DNA from: Thuidium tamariscinum
Lineage: Eukaryota; Streptophyta; Bryopsida; Hypnales; Thuidiaceae
Length of the DNA stretch: 64,000 bases
NCBI GenBank assembly: GCA_947034885.2
Contig: OX344749.2
Coordinates: forward strand, 8,571,501 to 8,635,500
Direction of reading: 5' to 3'
A model generated the notes under the pieces. The model ran no database searches. It was not told the DNA's origin and saw only the letters and a program-made list of their open reading frames with translations. Shown here one piece after another: positions 48,851 to 60,770 of this stretch (position 1 is the first letter of the stretch; the number at the start of each line of letters is the position of its first letter). The translations under genes and the position numbers were made by a program.

Positions 48851-51134
48851 TAATCCCAAAAATCGAGGTTAGTACTATTACTAATGCATGGCACATTGGG
48901 AAAAAAATCCTTTGTCACTAAGCACACTAAGCACCAAAAATGAGGTTAATATGGTTAGTGACATATTTATATTATAAAAAATATCCTTTGTCACTAATTG
49001 CACTAACCCAATTTGGACCCAAAATCCATTAGGTTTTGGCCCAAAACGCACCAAGTTTCAATTTGAAACCCACTAAGTTTTGGCTCAAAATTCACCAAAA
49101 TTTGGGCCCTAAATCCTAAAAAAAATAAAAGTGTGTTGAGGTTTACTTGAAGTCTATCTCAAGTATACATCCACACACTTTTACTTTCTTTATTGAACAT
49201 ATTATTTTTAAAATTTATTTTGCTTCTAATTCAATGAGAGGATTAAAAATGTATTTGAGGTGTGCTTGTGTGGCACTTTTACATTTTTCATTGAACACAT
49301 TATCTTTAAAATTTATTTTGCTTTACATTCAATGAGAAGATTAAAAATGTGCTTGAGGTGCGCTTGAGGTCTACTTCAAGTACAATGGGGTACCAATCAA
49401 AATGTCGTTTTCGAATTCGTAGTGAGAAAAATTTCAGTATTGCCAACTTTGAAAGCCTTCTGAGAGATCAAAATTTTTTATTTTACCATGAAATTTTTAC
49501 TATAGCATCATCTTTAAGTTGATTATATGTATGCCAAATTTCAAGGCCAAAAGATTCACCAAAAAAAATTTATTCAAAATCTACCAACATGGGTAGTGGT
49601 GAGAAACATTTCACTACTTTCAACTTTGACACCTTCCTAAGGATTGAGTTTTTTAAATTTTTCCATGAAATTTTTGTCGTGAAACAATCTCTATGTTCTT
49701 AATATGCATAAAAAATTTCAAGTTAAAAAAATTGTTTTTTAAGAAGATATTTGAAATCTCCCAACAGGTGTAGTTTTGAGAAAATTTTCACAATTGCCAA
49801 CTTTGACACCCTCCCAAGGGCTGAAAATTTGTCTATTTAACATGAAAGTTTTTGAATAAGATCAAATTTATGTTGATAATATATGTCCTAAATTTCAAGT
49901 TCAAAATACTTACCGAAAAAAAGATATTCAAAATCTCTCAACATGTGTAGTTGTGAGGTTGAGTTTTTACATTTGTGTCAAACTTTGCTCCACAAAATAA
50001 CACTATACTAAGGGCTCAAAAACTCCTCCTCACAACTACACACATTGGGAGATTTTGTATATCTTTCTTTTGGTAATTCATTTGAACTTGAAATTTGGAG
50101 TGCATATTATCAACATAAAGATGACTTCATGAAAAAATTCATAATAAGAAACCAAATTTTCAGCCCTTGGGAGGGTGTCAAAGTTGGCAATTGTGAAAAT
50201 TTTCTCAAAACTACACCTGTTGGGAGATTTCAAATATCTTCTTAAAAAACAATTTTTTTAACTTGAAATTTTTTATGCATATTAAAAACATAGAGATTGT
50301 TTCATGACAAAAATTTCGTGGAAAAATTAAAAAAACTCAATCCTTAGGAAGGTGTCAAAGTTGAAAGTAGTGAAATGTTTCTCACCACTACCCATGTTGG
50401 TAGATTTTGAATAACTTTTTTTTGGTGAATCTTTTGGCCTTGAAATTTGGCATACATATAATCAAATTAAAGATGATGCTATAGTAAAAATTTCATGATA
50501 AAATAAAAAATTTTGAGCTCTCAGAAGGCTCTCAAAGTTGACAATACTGAAAATTTTCTCACTGCGAATTCGAAAACGACATTTTGATTGGTACCCCACT
50601 GTACACTTGAAGCACACTTTTACTTTCTTCTTTAAAACATCATTTTGAATATTTATTTTCCTTCCATTTGAATGAGAGGATTCAAAATGTGTTAAGGTGT
50701 GCTTCAAATCTATCTCAAACACACCTCAAATACATATGAAGTTTGACTACTTGCTTGTATTTGACAGCTTGTTTGATTGACTACTCGGTTGTCTATTCGT
50801 CCGCCTGTCCACCCAACTAGGCAACCACTCATTCACCACTCCACTCCACTACTTCTAATCCTTATATGTATCTATATGACTGCTCATTTGATCGACTACT
50901 CAGTCGTCCGCCACTCTACTCGTGCGTTTGTCCGTTTGCGCGTCTGCTACTTCGCCCACTTTTACTTTTTTTAGGATTTAGGGCCCAAATTTCGGTGAAT
51001 TTCGAGCTGAAACTTTGTGAGTTTCGGGCCGAAACGTAATGGTTTTCAAACTGAAACTTGGTGGGTTTCGGGCCAAAACTTAATGGGTTTGGGGTCCAAA
51101 TTGGGTTAGTGCAATTAGTAACAAAGGATATTGT
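48851..51134. mobile_element. Foldback structure of ~2.1 kb with ~1-kb arms
   Basis: From 48986 to about 49965 the sequence recurs in inverted form from about 50025 to 51134, around a centre near 49993. Matching pairs include CGTTTTCGAATTCG at 49404 against 50564 and CCAATTTGGACCC at 49009 against 51090. The right arm has about 200 extra bases (50750-50960) with repeated GACTACTC(G/A)GTTGTC-like words. Each arm contains an internal ~177-bp periodicity (CAACTTTGA near 49444, 49621 and 49798). Short CACTAA-rich units at 48851-48985 precede it. No coding region. Confidence 0.85.
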
Positions 51135-53477
51135 GAGCGCTCCTAACTCCACCCTCGAGCTAAAAGTTTTTCACACGGGTCCTGTGTCTAATTGAGTTTT
51201 CTTTCTAATTGGGTAAAAAAGAAAGCCTTCCAAGCAATGAACTCTTTTAGTCACGTCTTTAAAGTGTTCTAATCTAATTTTGTGGTTATAATTCTATCTC
51301 ATTCTATTCTAAAATTCACCCAATCGATCCTACTCTATTCTAGTCTATTGAATATTATTTGTGCCTAAATTTAATTCCAAGCATTTGGTAAAAAGAAACT
51401 TAACAGTAAAACAATGAGAATGAAAATCAAATGTGAGCGGTTTACCTCCTCTGAGTAAATCTCCATGGTCCCATCGTCAAACATCATCATATGCAAATAT
51501 TCTCCTACAACCTCGCCATCGAACTCATCCCGGCTCTCCATCTAATCCATAATAATTCACACGTTGTTGGTCAATTAATCTGGTCCTGTTTTTAAAAGAA
51601 ACTAAAGTTATGTAGCGTTAATTTAATTGCGTAATTCTTTTAATTCCTAAATCCCCGGTAATTAAGAATTACTGCAATTTAACTAGTCTACCTAAATGGT
51701 TAAGGTTCTAAAGAAATCAATGGAAATCTAATAATTCACTATTCGTTGTTTTTAGTTTTCTTTAATTCTTAAAATTAATGTGATGAAATTCCCAATTGAA
51801 TTAAAATGATTTGGGTGGAAATTCCCTTCAAATCTTTTCAAATCCAATTGATTTTCGAAATTGTTTTAATTCCAATGAAATTGGTTGTCAATTTGTTTGT
51901 TTCCTTTTTGGCTTATTAGAATATTTTAATCGAAAAACTATCATCAAATCTTTTCAAATCTAATTAATTTTGAATTTGCGTTAGTTTGTAAAGAAATTAG
52001 TTGTCAATTTGTTTGTTTCCTTTTTGGCTTATTAGGCCTAATAAAACAAAACCATAAAATCCAAACCTTTTAAGAATCTAATGAAGAACTACCGACCAAA
52101 GAATGTAGAACATACTCCCTAGAATAAGTGCCAATTCAATAGTAAGATTCTAAAACAATTAGTTTAAAAAGGGGGTGGGGTCAACGTTGAGAATAAAGAA
52201 TTAGATTTCAATAGTAAGATTCTTAGGAAATTGATTTTTTAATGCCAAATCCTCCCTTAATTCTCCTAATTCCTTCCTTCCTCCTTACTTTGCTTCCGAG
52301 ATGTTTTGCAAGTTTTTGTAAGGGGAGTGGTGGCTATGGAGTTTTTAGTTTGGAAAGATGGACGAAGATTTTTGATGTTGCAATTGTTTAATTTTTGGTG
52401 AGAAATTGAAGTGAGGAGTTTAGATTTTCTCTTGTAACTCTCCTTTGATTTGACCAAAATTTAAATAATTGTAACAAAGATTTGGGTGCGAATTCTCACT
52501 TGTATAGAATGTGAGTTTTTTGGACTCCAACCCCTGGATGACCCCAACTCCCTGGTTCCCAGTTTCGGCACCCGCCCAGGCTCCCAGTTCGGCACCCGCC
52601 CAAGCCCTCAGACGGCACCCGCCCCGTATCAGGCCCCCGAGCCCCCTGCCACGTGGCCGGTGGTGGTTGGCCGGCGGGGTGAGGGGGTCTGTCCGCTGCT
52701 TGGTCTGTCCGCTGCTAGTCTTAAGTTCTGGTTTTTTCTCCTTAAATCTAAACTAAATTTTGATATCACGGAAAAACAAACTAAACTAGATAACTAACTT
52801 TTTGGGTTTTTGGTTCAAATTGAAATTAAAACTCTAATGGATGACTAAGGCCAACACTTTATCAATTCAAAGTCTCATCAATTATCTTTCCAAGACTAGA
52901 ATAGGTTGGGTATGAAGGAGAATAATCAAAGAGTGGTTTTGGAAAGATAGACTTGTTTCCCCTAATGGTTTAAGTTCAAAGCTTCGCCGTAGGGGATTGG
53001 ACGGATGGTATTTTAAGAGTTTTATTCGCAAAAGGAGGTACACATGACAGTGTTTAACCGAACTTTCACTTTAAATTCTTAAAATTTCTTAGTATTTCAA
53101 GATTTTGCCACCAAAAGGGGTACACATGACAGTGTTTAAACCGAACTTTGGTACTCGATGCTTGAAATTTCCACAGACTAGTAGTGACTAACAATGTTGA
53201 AGTTGGGTTGTTAACAACAAATGAGAAATGAGAAAATAGTTGAAGGGGCCCTAAGCCTTCAAAATTCAAATACAACAAAACAAACTTGGCCAAAGTCTTT
53301 TGGTCCAAGTGGTGTTCCGACTATGTCGGTAGCACGTGGGAAGAACAAAGTGTCGGTGCGAGAAATAAGGGTACTGGCAACCTCGAGGGGGGCCCTTATA
53401 TACCCGTGGCTGGGCCCCTCTCGGTAATTGCCGGTGAAAACACTTTGTTACTTCCTACCCTAAACTACCCTAATGTA
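51135..53477. repeat. Internal region of repeat unit 1
   Basis: Its start (GCGCTCCTAACTCCACCCT) and later GCCTTCCAAGCAATG correspond to GCGCTTGATTCCCACCCT and GCCTTCCAAACAATG in unit 2 at 55190 and 55280. A GC- and proline-codon-rich tract lies at 52510-52740, and AAAGCTTCGCCGT near 52979 matches AAAGCTTTGCCGT near 58806. TTATATACCC at 53396 resembles a TATA box. No gag, protease or polymerase frame was found, so if this is a retroelement it is non-autonomous. Confidence 0.6.
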
Positions 53478-54965
53478 ATTCCAAAATATTAGTTGTTTAA
53501 TGGTGGAAATTTTTAAAAACATCCCCATTTGGCAAACGAAATCTTGGCCAAATCAAATCCAAGATCTTAACCCAAAATATTTTGGAATTAACCCTAATTT
53601 ACGTAGATATTTTGCAAATTAATCAAAAGTTATTTTGAAAATTGTCTTTCTTTAGCCCAAAGATGGCTTTTTATGCAAGAAAGAGATCTTGACCAAATCC
53701 AATCTTTGATTTTCCAAGAGATATTTCCAAAATCACTTCTAATTAACCGCAATTAACGATTAAAAAGTCAAACTAAGAGCTGACCCTCTCTATCTTTTAG
53801 GGAACAACTCGAAACGGAAAACCGTCTACGCCATTGTCTTCAGAAGACCCCAATTAGCCTAAGGGACCCCTTACCCCTCACTCCTAGGCCATTTGCGCGC
53901 CCAAATTGGAATTACGGTAACTCCAATTAAAAGTCAAAACTCTAACTTTTAGGATTCGCGCATTTCGATGAATCTGTCAGGCCAAGGCTGTTAGGAATGT
54001 CCGTGAGAGTAAGGAATGACTCCTTATTTGCGACAATCGGACATCATTCGCTCCTGATACGCCGGTCAACCCGCCGCCAACTTGTAACTTCCAGTGAAAT
54101 TCGATGTCGATGCCGGTTTTGGTAGTTGGGAATGTCGGAATGTCTTCAAACTTGACTGGGCGCTTATTAAGCACACAAAAACCTATCCTAATTTTTAGTG
54201 ATATTTTATCGCATCATACGTAATTTCTATGATTTTACGAACATTTCTATGTGCGGTTGACTTCCCATGGAGTCAACGTGGAATTTCGGAAGAATCCTAA
54301 ATAAATTGGGTAACATCTAGGGCACTCCTAGATTCTTGGTGTAAGTCCCAAGCAACCTTGCACCTTTCTAATCTTAGCAATTTGGAATTACTTTGCCCAA
54401 TTGGACAATTTAATTCCCGATGCTTGGGAATCTTGGACAATTGTTTGATTCTTGTTTGCTCCTGGCATGCTCCTAACCTTGGAACACCTCTCTGTAGTCT
54501 TCAATCTCCAATCCTCCATCTTGTATCTCCTGAAGTTCGAATTCTCCAAATCCATTGTAGTGGTTTTACCTTTAAATCCAATTTGTTTCGAAATTGAACT
54601 TAAGCCCTGGTAACTCTCCGACGCTCGTAGTAGACTCTTTTAGCTTAGTTAGTATGTCACGTGCATCCTTAAAAGGTTGACTTTGCACAGACAATCGTTA
54701 GGACTGACTAACTCTCTATTCCTTATTTCTCTCGGAATTACTAAATCTTTACATAAACTTGCTTTGGAGACTTAGAATGATTCAAATTTCTAGTAATAGG
54801 AATTTCCCTCCTTCTAAGTTGGTTTTCTACCATTTTGGCATAGACTGACACCAAAACTCCCTCAACGCTCTTTTTATGTCTTTTTCTTGAATATTTTAAC
54901 TAATTTTCGCTATTTAATCGCGAAAAATGGACCCAAAGTCCTGAGTGCCATCTCGAGGGCTCACA
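53478..54965. repeat. LTR-like block, copy 2
   Basis: Aligns with 47371-48850 from TGTTTAATGGTGG (53489) to GAGGGCTCACA (54965), with scattered substitutions and small indels, by eye about one difference in ten. A TATA-like TTATATACC lies about 90 bases to its left. Confidence 0.75.
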
Positions 54966-55180
54966 GATATTTTTCATAATATGAATATATCACTAACCAT
55001 ATTAACCCCAATTTTGGGGCTTAGTGTGCTTAGTGACAATGTACCAATGTACCATGCATTAGTAATAGTACTAACCTTGATTTTTGGGATTAGTGTGGTT
55101 AGTCATAAAGGATTGTTTTTCCACGATATGAATATGTTACTAACTGTACTAACCCCAATTTGGGGGCTTAGTATGGTGTA
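54966..55180. repeat. Short tandem repeats of ~70-80 bp after the LTR-like block
   Basis: Degenerate units contain TTAGTGACAA or TTAGTCATAAAGGATT, an ACTAACC core and GGGATTAGTGTGG. The same family lies in inverted orientation at 48851-48985 and as a single unit at 60666-60770, each time directly after GGGCTCACA. Confidence 0.75.
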
Positions 55181-55398
55181 GGCGCTTGATTCCCACCCTT
55201 GGAATTAAGCGATCACAACCAGACTCTTTTTGCAAACTAACTCCTATGGGTGTCTAAGCATCAAATCCACTATGCCTTCCAAACAATGGATCTTTTGCTA
55301 TCCTACCTATTCTAGTGCATGAGTTGTTCGTACCTAGAACGTTCTCCCTACCCTACATTGGCTAGCCTTACTCTCTTTTAAGTGATGATTCCTTCCTA

Positions 55399-55720
55399 CT
55401 CTATGGTTACATATTTGTTCCTTCATTCTACTTCTGCATATTACGTTCTTCTACATCTCCTCTATGTATTTTGAGTTCTACTCTACGGGTATGTATTTGT
55501 TCCTTTTATCCTACTTCTACGTATTCCGTTCTTCTACATCTACTCTATGTATTTCAAGTTCTACACTATAGGTACGTATTTGTTCCTCTTATCCTACTTC
55601 TACGGATTATGTCTTTCTACTTCTACTCTATGTATTTCGGATTCTACTCTATGGGTACGTAGTTGTTCCTTCTATTCTACTTCTACATATTCCGTTCTTC
55701 TACTTCTACTCTATGTTTGT
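55399..55720. repeat. Tandem array of 83-bp units
   Basis: CTCTATGT recurs at 55460, 55543, 55626 and 55709, with a shorter first unit at 55399. Units share TTCTACTCTA, TATTTGTTCC and CCTACTTCTAC. The apparent frames at 55471-55747 only reflect this repeat; 83 is not a multiple of three. Confidence 0.88.
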
Positions 55721-57419
55721 GTATCCACTCTTTTATTTCTATGCTAATTATGGTTGTCTTTCTATTTGTGCTTGCTAATTGCCAGCCCTTAATCTTAATT
55801 AGGGCACTATCCGCTTTCCACTAATCGGTTCCTAATTGCATAAGCCACTTAATTCAAAAGAGTGAGGTTAGAAGCCCACCTCCGTCCCGTGTGTGGCCCA
55901 CGTCGGGTCCTCCTCATTCCATGCCGCCTCTATAGCTCCCTGCTAGTTGAAGTAGTTGGCCTCAATTTTCAACTCGTCTTCCTCCCCTTCAAGTTATCTC
56001 CCTAAACTACCTTTTATAATTGTACTTGACTTTAAATTAATTCCCTAAACTACCTCTAGACTAACTTCCTAAACTATTTCCTATAATTTGTAATTGATTT
56101 AGAACTAACCCCCTAAACTAATTCTATACTAACTCCCTAAACTACTTCCTATAATTTGTATTTGGTTTAGAACTACACCCCTAAACTATTTTCATACTAC
56201 CCCCTCCTAAACTACTTCTATACTAACCCCCCCTAAACTATTTCTATAATATGTGTTTTGTATAAAGGCTGGATCCCGATGCCCTGCGGCCCCTCTAGCC
56301 CACTACGGCCCCCTCAGTACCCACTGGACCCCGTATCCACGAACCCCGTTGCCATGTGGCCTCCATTGCCTTGCGGCCCCCGTGTTCTGTGGCCCCCTAA
56401 TACTCGGTGGACCCTTGATACCCGGCCGGACCCCCTGGGGGGTTCTCAAGCCCATCGGGAGGCTGGGCTCCAAATTGGGGCCTCTAGCTCCGAATTGGGG
56501 TGCTCTGGTTCCTAACTGGGGCTTGAGTTCTCACTTTTGGAATTAGTTTCTCATTCTTGGACTTGAGAAGTTGGCCTGGATATGCTAAATTTCACTCCTA
56601 ATGCGGTGTAAGGGTGCTAAAACAAGTGCTTGGGCTTAGTATTGGTTTGCCAATCTAGGGGAGAACTAATACTAGGTTGTTGAAAACTAAACGTTGGATT
56701 AATTTCCAATGTGTTGGAAACTAAACGTTGTTGCTAACTCAAGGGAAGTTACCTTTGACACCCCGTTGTCGGGTAGAGAGGAGCGCGCTTAGGGAACACG
56801 CAGGGTGCCTGGCTGCAAGTCGTTGAGTCAGTGACAAGTAATGTTGAAAACTCGAATCTTCACTCGATCTTCACTTCAATCTTCACTTCAATCTTCTATA
56901 GGCCTATCCTGTGGTGGCTCTATGGGGCCAAGGGTAAGGGTGTGTAATAAGAAACAAGGCTTCGGACGGGTAAAACGGGACAGCTAACACGAGTGACCGT
57001 CCGGATGATGGGCCCCTAAACTTCAAACCCACGATGACCAGGAAGCGCCTTTTATCGATGGGAACAACATAAAAGATCGACCATGTGGGCCATTAACCCC
57101 ACTTCGTCGCCACAAACACAAAACGGGGCTAATAACTGTCATAAGAATGACTCCATAGCCCGCAACCAAGTTTACGATGCAAAAATTGAAATAACAATTA
57201 GCCTCCAAAACCGGCTGGGAAAAACAAGAAAATCACAACGAGCCTCCAAAACCGGCTAGGAAAAACAAGCCACAAGCCACACACACGAATCTTCAATCTT
57301 CTTCCCCTTTGAGTCCCAAATCTTCAACCTTGAGTCTTGAGAACTTCTTTCACTTTCAAACTTGAAGAAATCTTAACAAGAACTAAGTAAAACTAAGTTC
57401 CATACAAGCTGCGACCTTC
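55721..57419. repeat. Internal region of repeat unit 2, left part
   Basis: CCTAAACTA-rich short repeats lie at about 55990-56240. A GC- and proline-codon-rich tract lies at 56270-56530, at the same relative place as 52510-52740 in unit 1. The frames across it (85-97 codons) are rich in Pro, Gly and Leu and look like repeat products, not genes. Further right, CCTCCAAAACCGGCT is repeated near 57202 and 57242. No retroelement enzyme was recognised. Confidence 0.55.
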
Positions 57420-57439
57420 CATCCACTGTCACAGGTGCT

Positions 57440-58210
57440 CTAGGAACTCAAATGCTAAGTGCTTTAGCAATTTAGAAAGCTAAGAGCACGAACTAATCAC
57501 TCACAAAATTTGAGCCTATTCTAAGATACTGTCCAAAAGTTATATGAGAGCAAAGTTGAAGTTCTTCTCCTTCTTTTTAAACAATCACTGCCTCTTTAAA
57601 ACTCAATAACTTTTGATTAAAAACTCCAAATACTAAGTGTGAGAGCAATTTAGAAAGCTCTCAATAACATCTATAATTTGTGAAAATATCACAATGATCT
57701 AAGATACTGTCCAAAAGTTATGAAAGGTAAAGTCTCGGCCTTCTCAAATAAGAAGGTTTAAAATTCTCCAACCTTTGATACTACATAACTTTTGCATCAC
57801 AACTCCAATTCATACAAATAAACTCAATTTGAAAAGATAAAATGATGATCTATCATGTATCAAAGTTTCAATTCCATAAAAGAAACTGACCAAAAGTTGT
57901 GGGCGTTGAAGATACGGCCTCCCTCCTTCAAGTTCAAACTCCACTCCAAAGTTTGTCACCTCATAACTTTTTGATAAAAACTCTAATCGGTAAGTGTCAT
58001 ATCTTTTTAGAAAGATACACACAAGGACAATACACCCTCCAAATCTCAAGTCAAACAAACAAGTATTACAAAAGTTATAGCTTGTTGAAGCCTCTGCCCT
58101 CTCAATGGAGATCCTTGGGTCTTCACAATTTCAAACTCTCATAACTTTTGACACTCAACTCCAAATTCAACTTGTGAACACTCTTTGGAAAGCTCTAAAC
58201 ACAAGGAATG
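57440..58210. repeat. Tandem array of ~178-bp units, about four copies
   Basis: AAAAGTT recurs at 57535, 57713, 57892 and 58070, and AACTTTT at 57608, 57787, 57965 and 58143, giving spacings of 178-179 in both series. Units also share an AACTCC-like word and a TTTAGAAAG motif. Sequence divergence between units is high while spacing is constant. Confidence 0.85.
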
Positions 58211-59939
58211 TCATGCCAGAATTTCATTACTCAATTCTTCATGCTCAATGAGCTACATCAACCCGAAATTCGGCCAAAACTCTCCAAAACACACACACAC
58301 TTCTTTCTCTCCACCCATCAACTAACCAAAAAACTCCTCTTGAAAAACTCTCCAAACTCCCCTAAGAGGAGGAAGAAGATCACTCACCAACCCTTAGTTA
58401 AGTGGGAGATGCCCAAATGGATCTCCAAACAACTATTGGCCAAAGGAAAAGAACAAGAACATAAGTTCAAGTTTACTCTCCAAAGTTAATGAAACTCAAG
58501 ATCAAACTAAAAAAATAAACTAATTCTAACTCATAATCTTATCTTCTAAACATATGGATAAAATTTAAGATTAAAATGAGATATTAAACTTCAACTAAAC
58601 TAAATGGAGGTAAAAACTAAAGTCAAAGAAGAATCCTAAGACTCTAAATCTCATGACTTCATAAAAACCCTCCAGCTCAACATTTTAGTGTTGAACTTCA
58701 AACTAGAACTTGAATTCTAAAATCTAATTTAAATACAAAATGCCTATACATTTTAAATAGTGTACATATTTACATCACGACACCGCTAAGACTTGGGGGG
58801 TTCAAAGCTTTGCCGTGAGGGTGAGGATTTTGACACGTGACTAAGACTTTTACTTTCCTAAAAACATAGGGGAGTCAAAGCTCCGCCGTCCTTATGGGAC
58901 CAATAAACCCCCGTGAACAAGAGAAGAGAGAGAAGAGGGTTTCTACATAAGCAACATACGCTCTAAGTCACCTCACTAGTTAACCCCTTGGTTCTCTCCT
59001 ACAACAATGCTCAATGACTCCACAATACACACACAAAGTTGTTCAAGATCAAATTGTATAAGTGCCACATTAACTTGGGGGGGCTCAAGTCCCCAAGGTG
59101 TAAGTTACAAGTGCCAAGGGTGTAAAAATCCTTCAAAAACTATCAAAGGCTCCTTTGGCAAAACAAGCCAAAGGAAATCCGGCATAACCTGGGCCCAATA
59201 GTATCCCCCTGAAATTGTGAAGAGTGAAAAAGAGAGAGAATGAGAAGAGAATGCCGCCCTTTTTATACCAAAAAGGGAGCCCCCCCCCTAATCTACTAAG
59301 AAAAACTAGATAAGGGAATTAAGGTGGGTTATATATGTCACCTTTTTCAAATCTAACTATGCACTTAAGATCTACGTAATTTGAATTGAGAATTCAAATC
59401 TCACCTAAACCTTACAAGAACTTGCAATCTACCTACTTTTACCTTCACAAAATCTACAAGTTCCCACATGGGAGTGGTTCCCATGTGTTCCCACCTATTT
59501 CTATTTCAAAATTCAAATTTACTTACTCTAAGCACTTGGAGCTTCCTCTACTATTTTTTTGAGGTTATACTTGCTCCCACATGTGCCCAAAGTTTTTCAC
59601 ACGTTCCCTACACGCTCCCCATGGCCATTGAGGCCCAAATTCCCTAAATTTGCATTAGGGGGCATTAAACCCCAATTCTTCCATCATGTGTTGTCCCAAA
59701 AGTTTAATTTTTGGAGTTTGACTCCGATTTGCAAACGAATTGCGCCATTGGGTCTGGAAGGCCACATTTCTTCGTAAAGATCCTCCTTTCCCCTTAAACT
59801 ATGCCCTAAATCTCAACGAAACCTAGTGTAGGCTAGGGTCAAAGTTGGGATAAATTTCCAACTTTTGAAATTTGACTTTTTTAGACCCCAATCCTTCACC
59901 AAGCTCTTAAGTAGATATAAAAGGGTAGGAATAGACCTA
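58211..59939. other. Internal region of repeat unit 2, right part
   Basis: AAAGCT(T/C)(T/C)GCCGT occurs near 58806 and 58869. CCCTTTTTATACC near 59258 is a TATA-like counterpart of 53390, followed by a C run at 59280-59289. The frames at 58208-58489, 59007-59201 and 59559-59777 have no domains. It merges without a clear boundary into the third LTR-like block. Confidence 0.45.
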
Positions 59940-60665
59940 AATTAGGCCTTAATACGATGCCGTATGCTCCCGATATACCGGTCAACTTTCAATACCGTCA
60001 TTTAAATTGCCATTTGTTGAGGGATGTCACCAATTCGGGGTCTTCTGCCTATCAATATGTCTCAAAACTTGGGGGAGTTCTCCGTTGATGTGAGACCGCC
60101 TCGCCGGATTTTTAGTGGGATTTTACTACACTTTGGAATATTCTTGTGAATTCCCACCCAAAGATTGCTGCGGTTGACCGCCTGGGAAATTATCCATAAT
60201 GCTTTGGAAAATTCCCAAACTTCGGAGGGGACCTCCCACCGGATCCTCCCAAGTGAATGTGGACTCACATCCCCACTTCGTGCGCCAAGAATTTAGGAAA
60301 ATGCCCAGTATCTGTAATTCAAGGTTAGTATTCCACTCGTATTCTCTTTGATGCTATGGGGAGTGAAAAATCTCCTTTTAGATTCTTCCATGGGGGCTTC
60401 CTAACCTAGCAAGGGCCCTTTTAGGCTTTTTACCCTAAACCTGCACATTACTATCAGATTGACGTCTGTTTGACCAAAGCAAGATCCATTTGGGATACAA
60501 ACTATCCTAAATCCCTTCTAATGACTAAATGGCGTATTGGCATGTAGGATGCCAATACCATTTTTGTCCTCTTTTATGGTTTTTATGGGCCTAACTATGC
60601 CTTGGATTGTGTAGGAATCCCCTAAAAAAAACCCGTAAGTCCCCAGTGACGAATTGGGGGCTCAC
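59940..60665. repeat. LTR-like block, copy 3 (divergent, right part)
   Basis: GATTTTTAGTGGGATTTTA near 60107, GGTCAAC near 59981 and the end GGGGGCTCACA at 60665 follow the order seen in copies 1 and 2, but divergence is much higher. The left limit cannot be set by eye. Confidence 0.5.
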
Positions 60666-60770
60666 ATGTGGTTAGTGACAAAGGATTTTTTTTTCACAAT
60701 GTGCCATGCATCAGTAATAATACTAACCTCGATTTTAGAGATTAGCGTGGTTAGTCACAAAGGAAATTGG
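60666..60770. repeat. Single CACTAA-family short repeat unit after block 3
   Basis: TGTGGTTAGTGACAAAGGA at the left and TGGTTAGTCACAAAGGA at the right enclose GCCATGCATCAGTAATAATA, matching the units at 54966-55180. Confidence 0.7.

Noticed and set aside
55471-55747. Frames of 60-70 codons rich in Phe, Tyr and Ser as membrane peptides
   Set aside because: They are translations of an 83-bp tandem repeat whose length is not a multiple of three.
56253-56546. Proline-rich protein frames of 85-97 codons
   Set aside because: Two overlapping frames are equally open because the tract is CCC/GGC-rich; they sit in a large repeat unit and are not conserved in the other copy.
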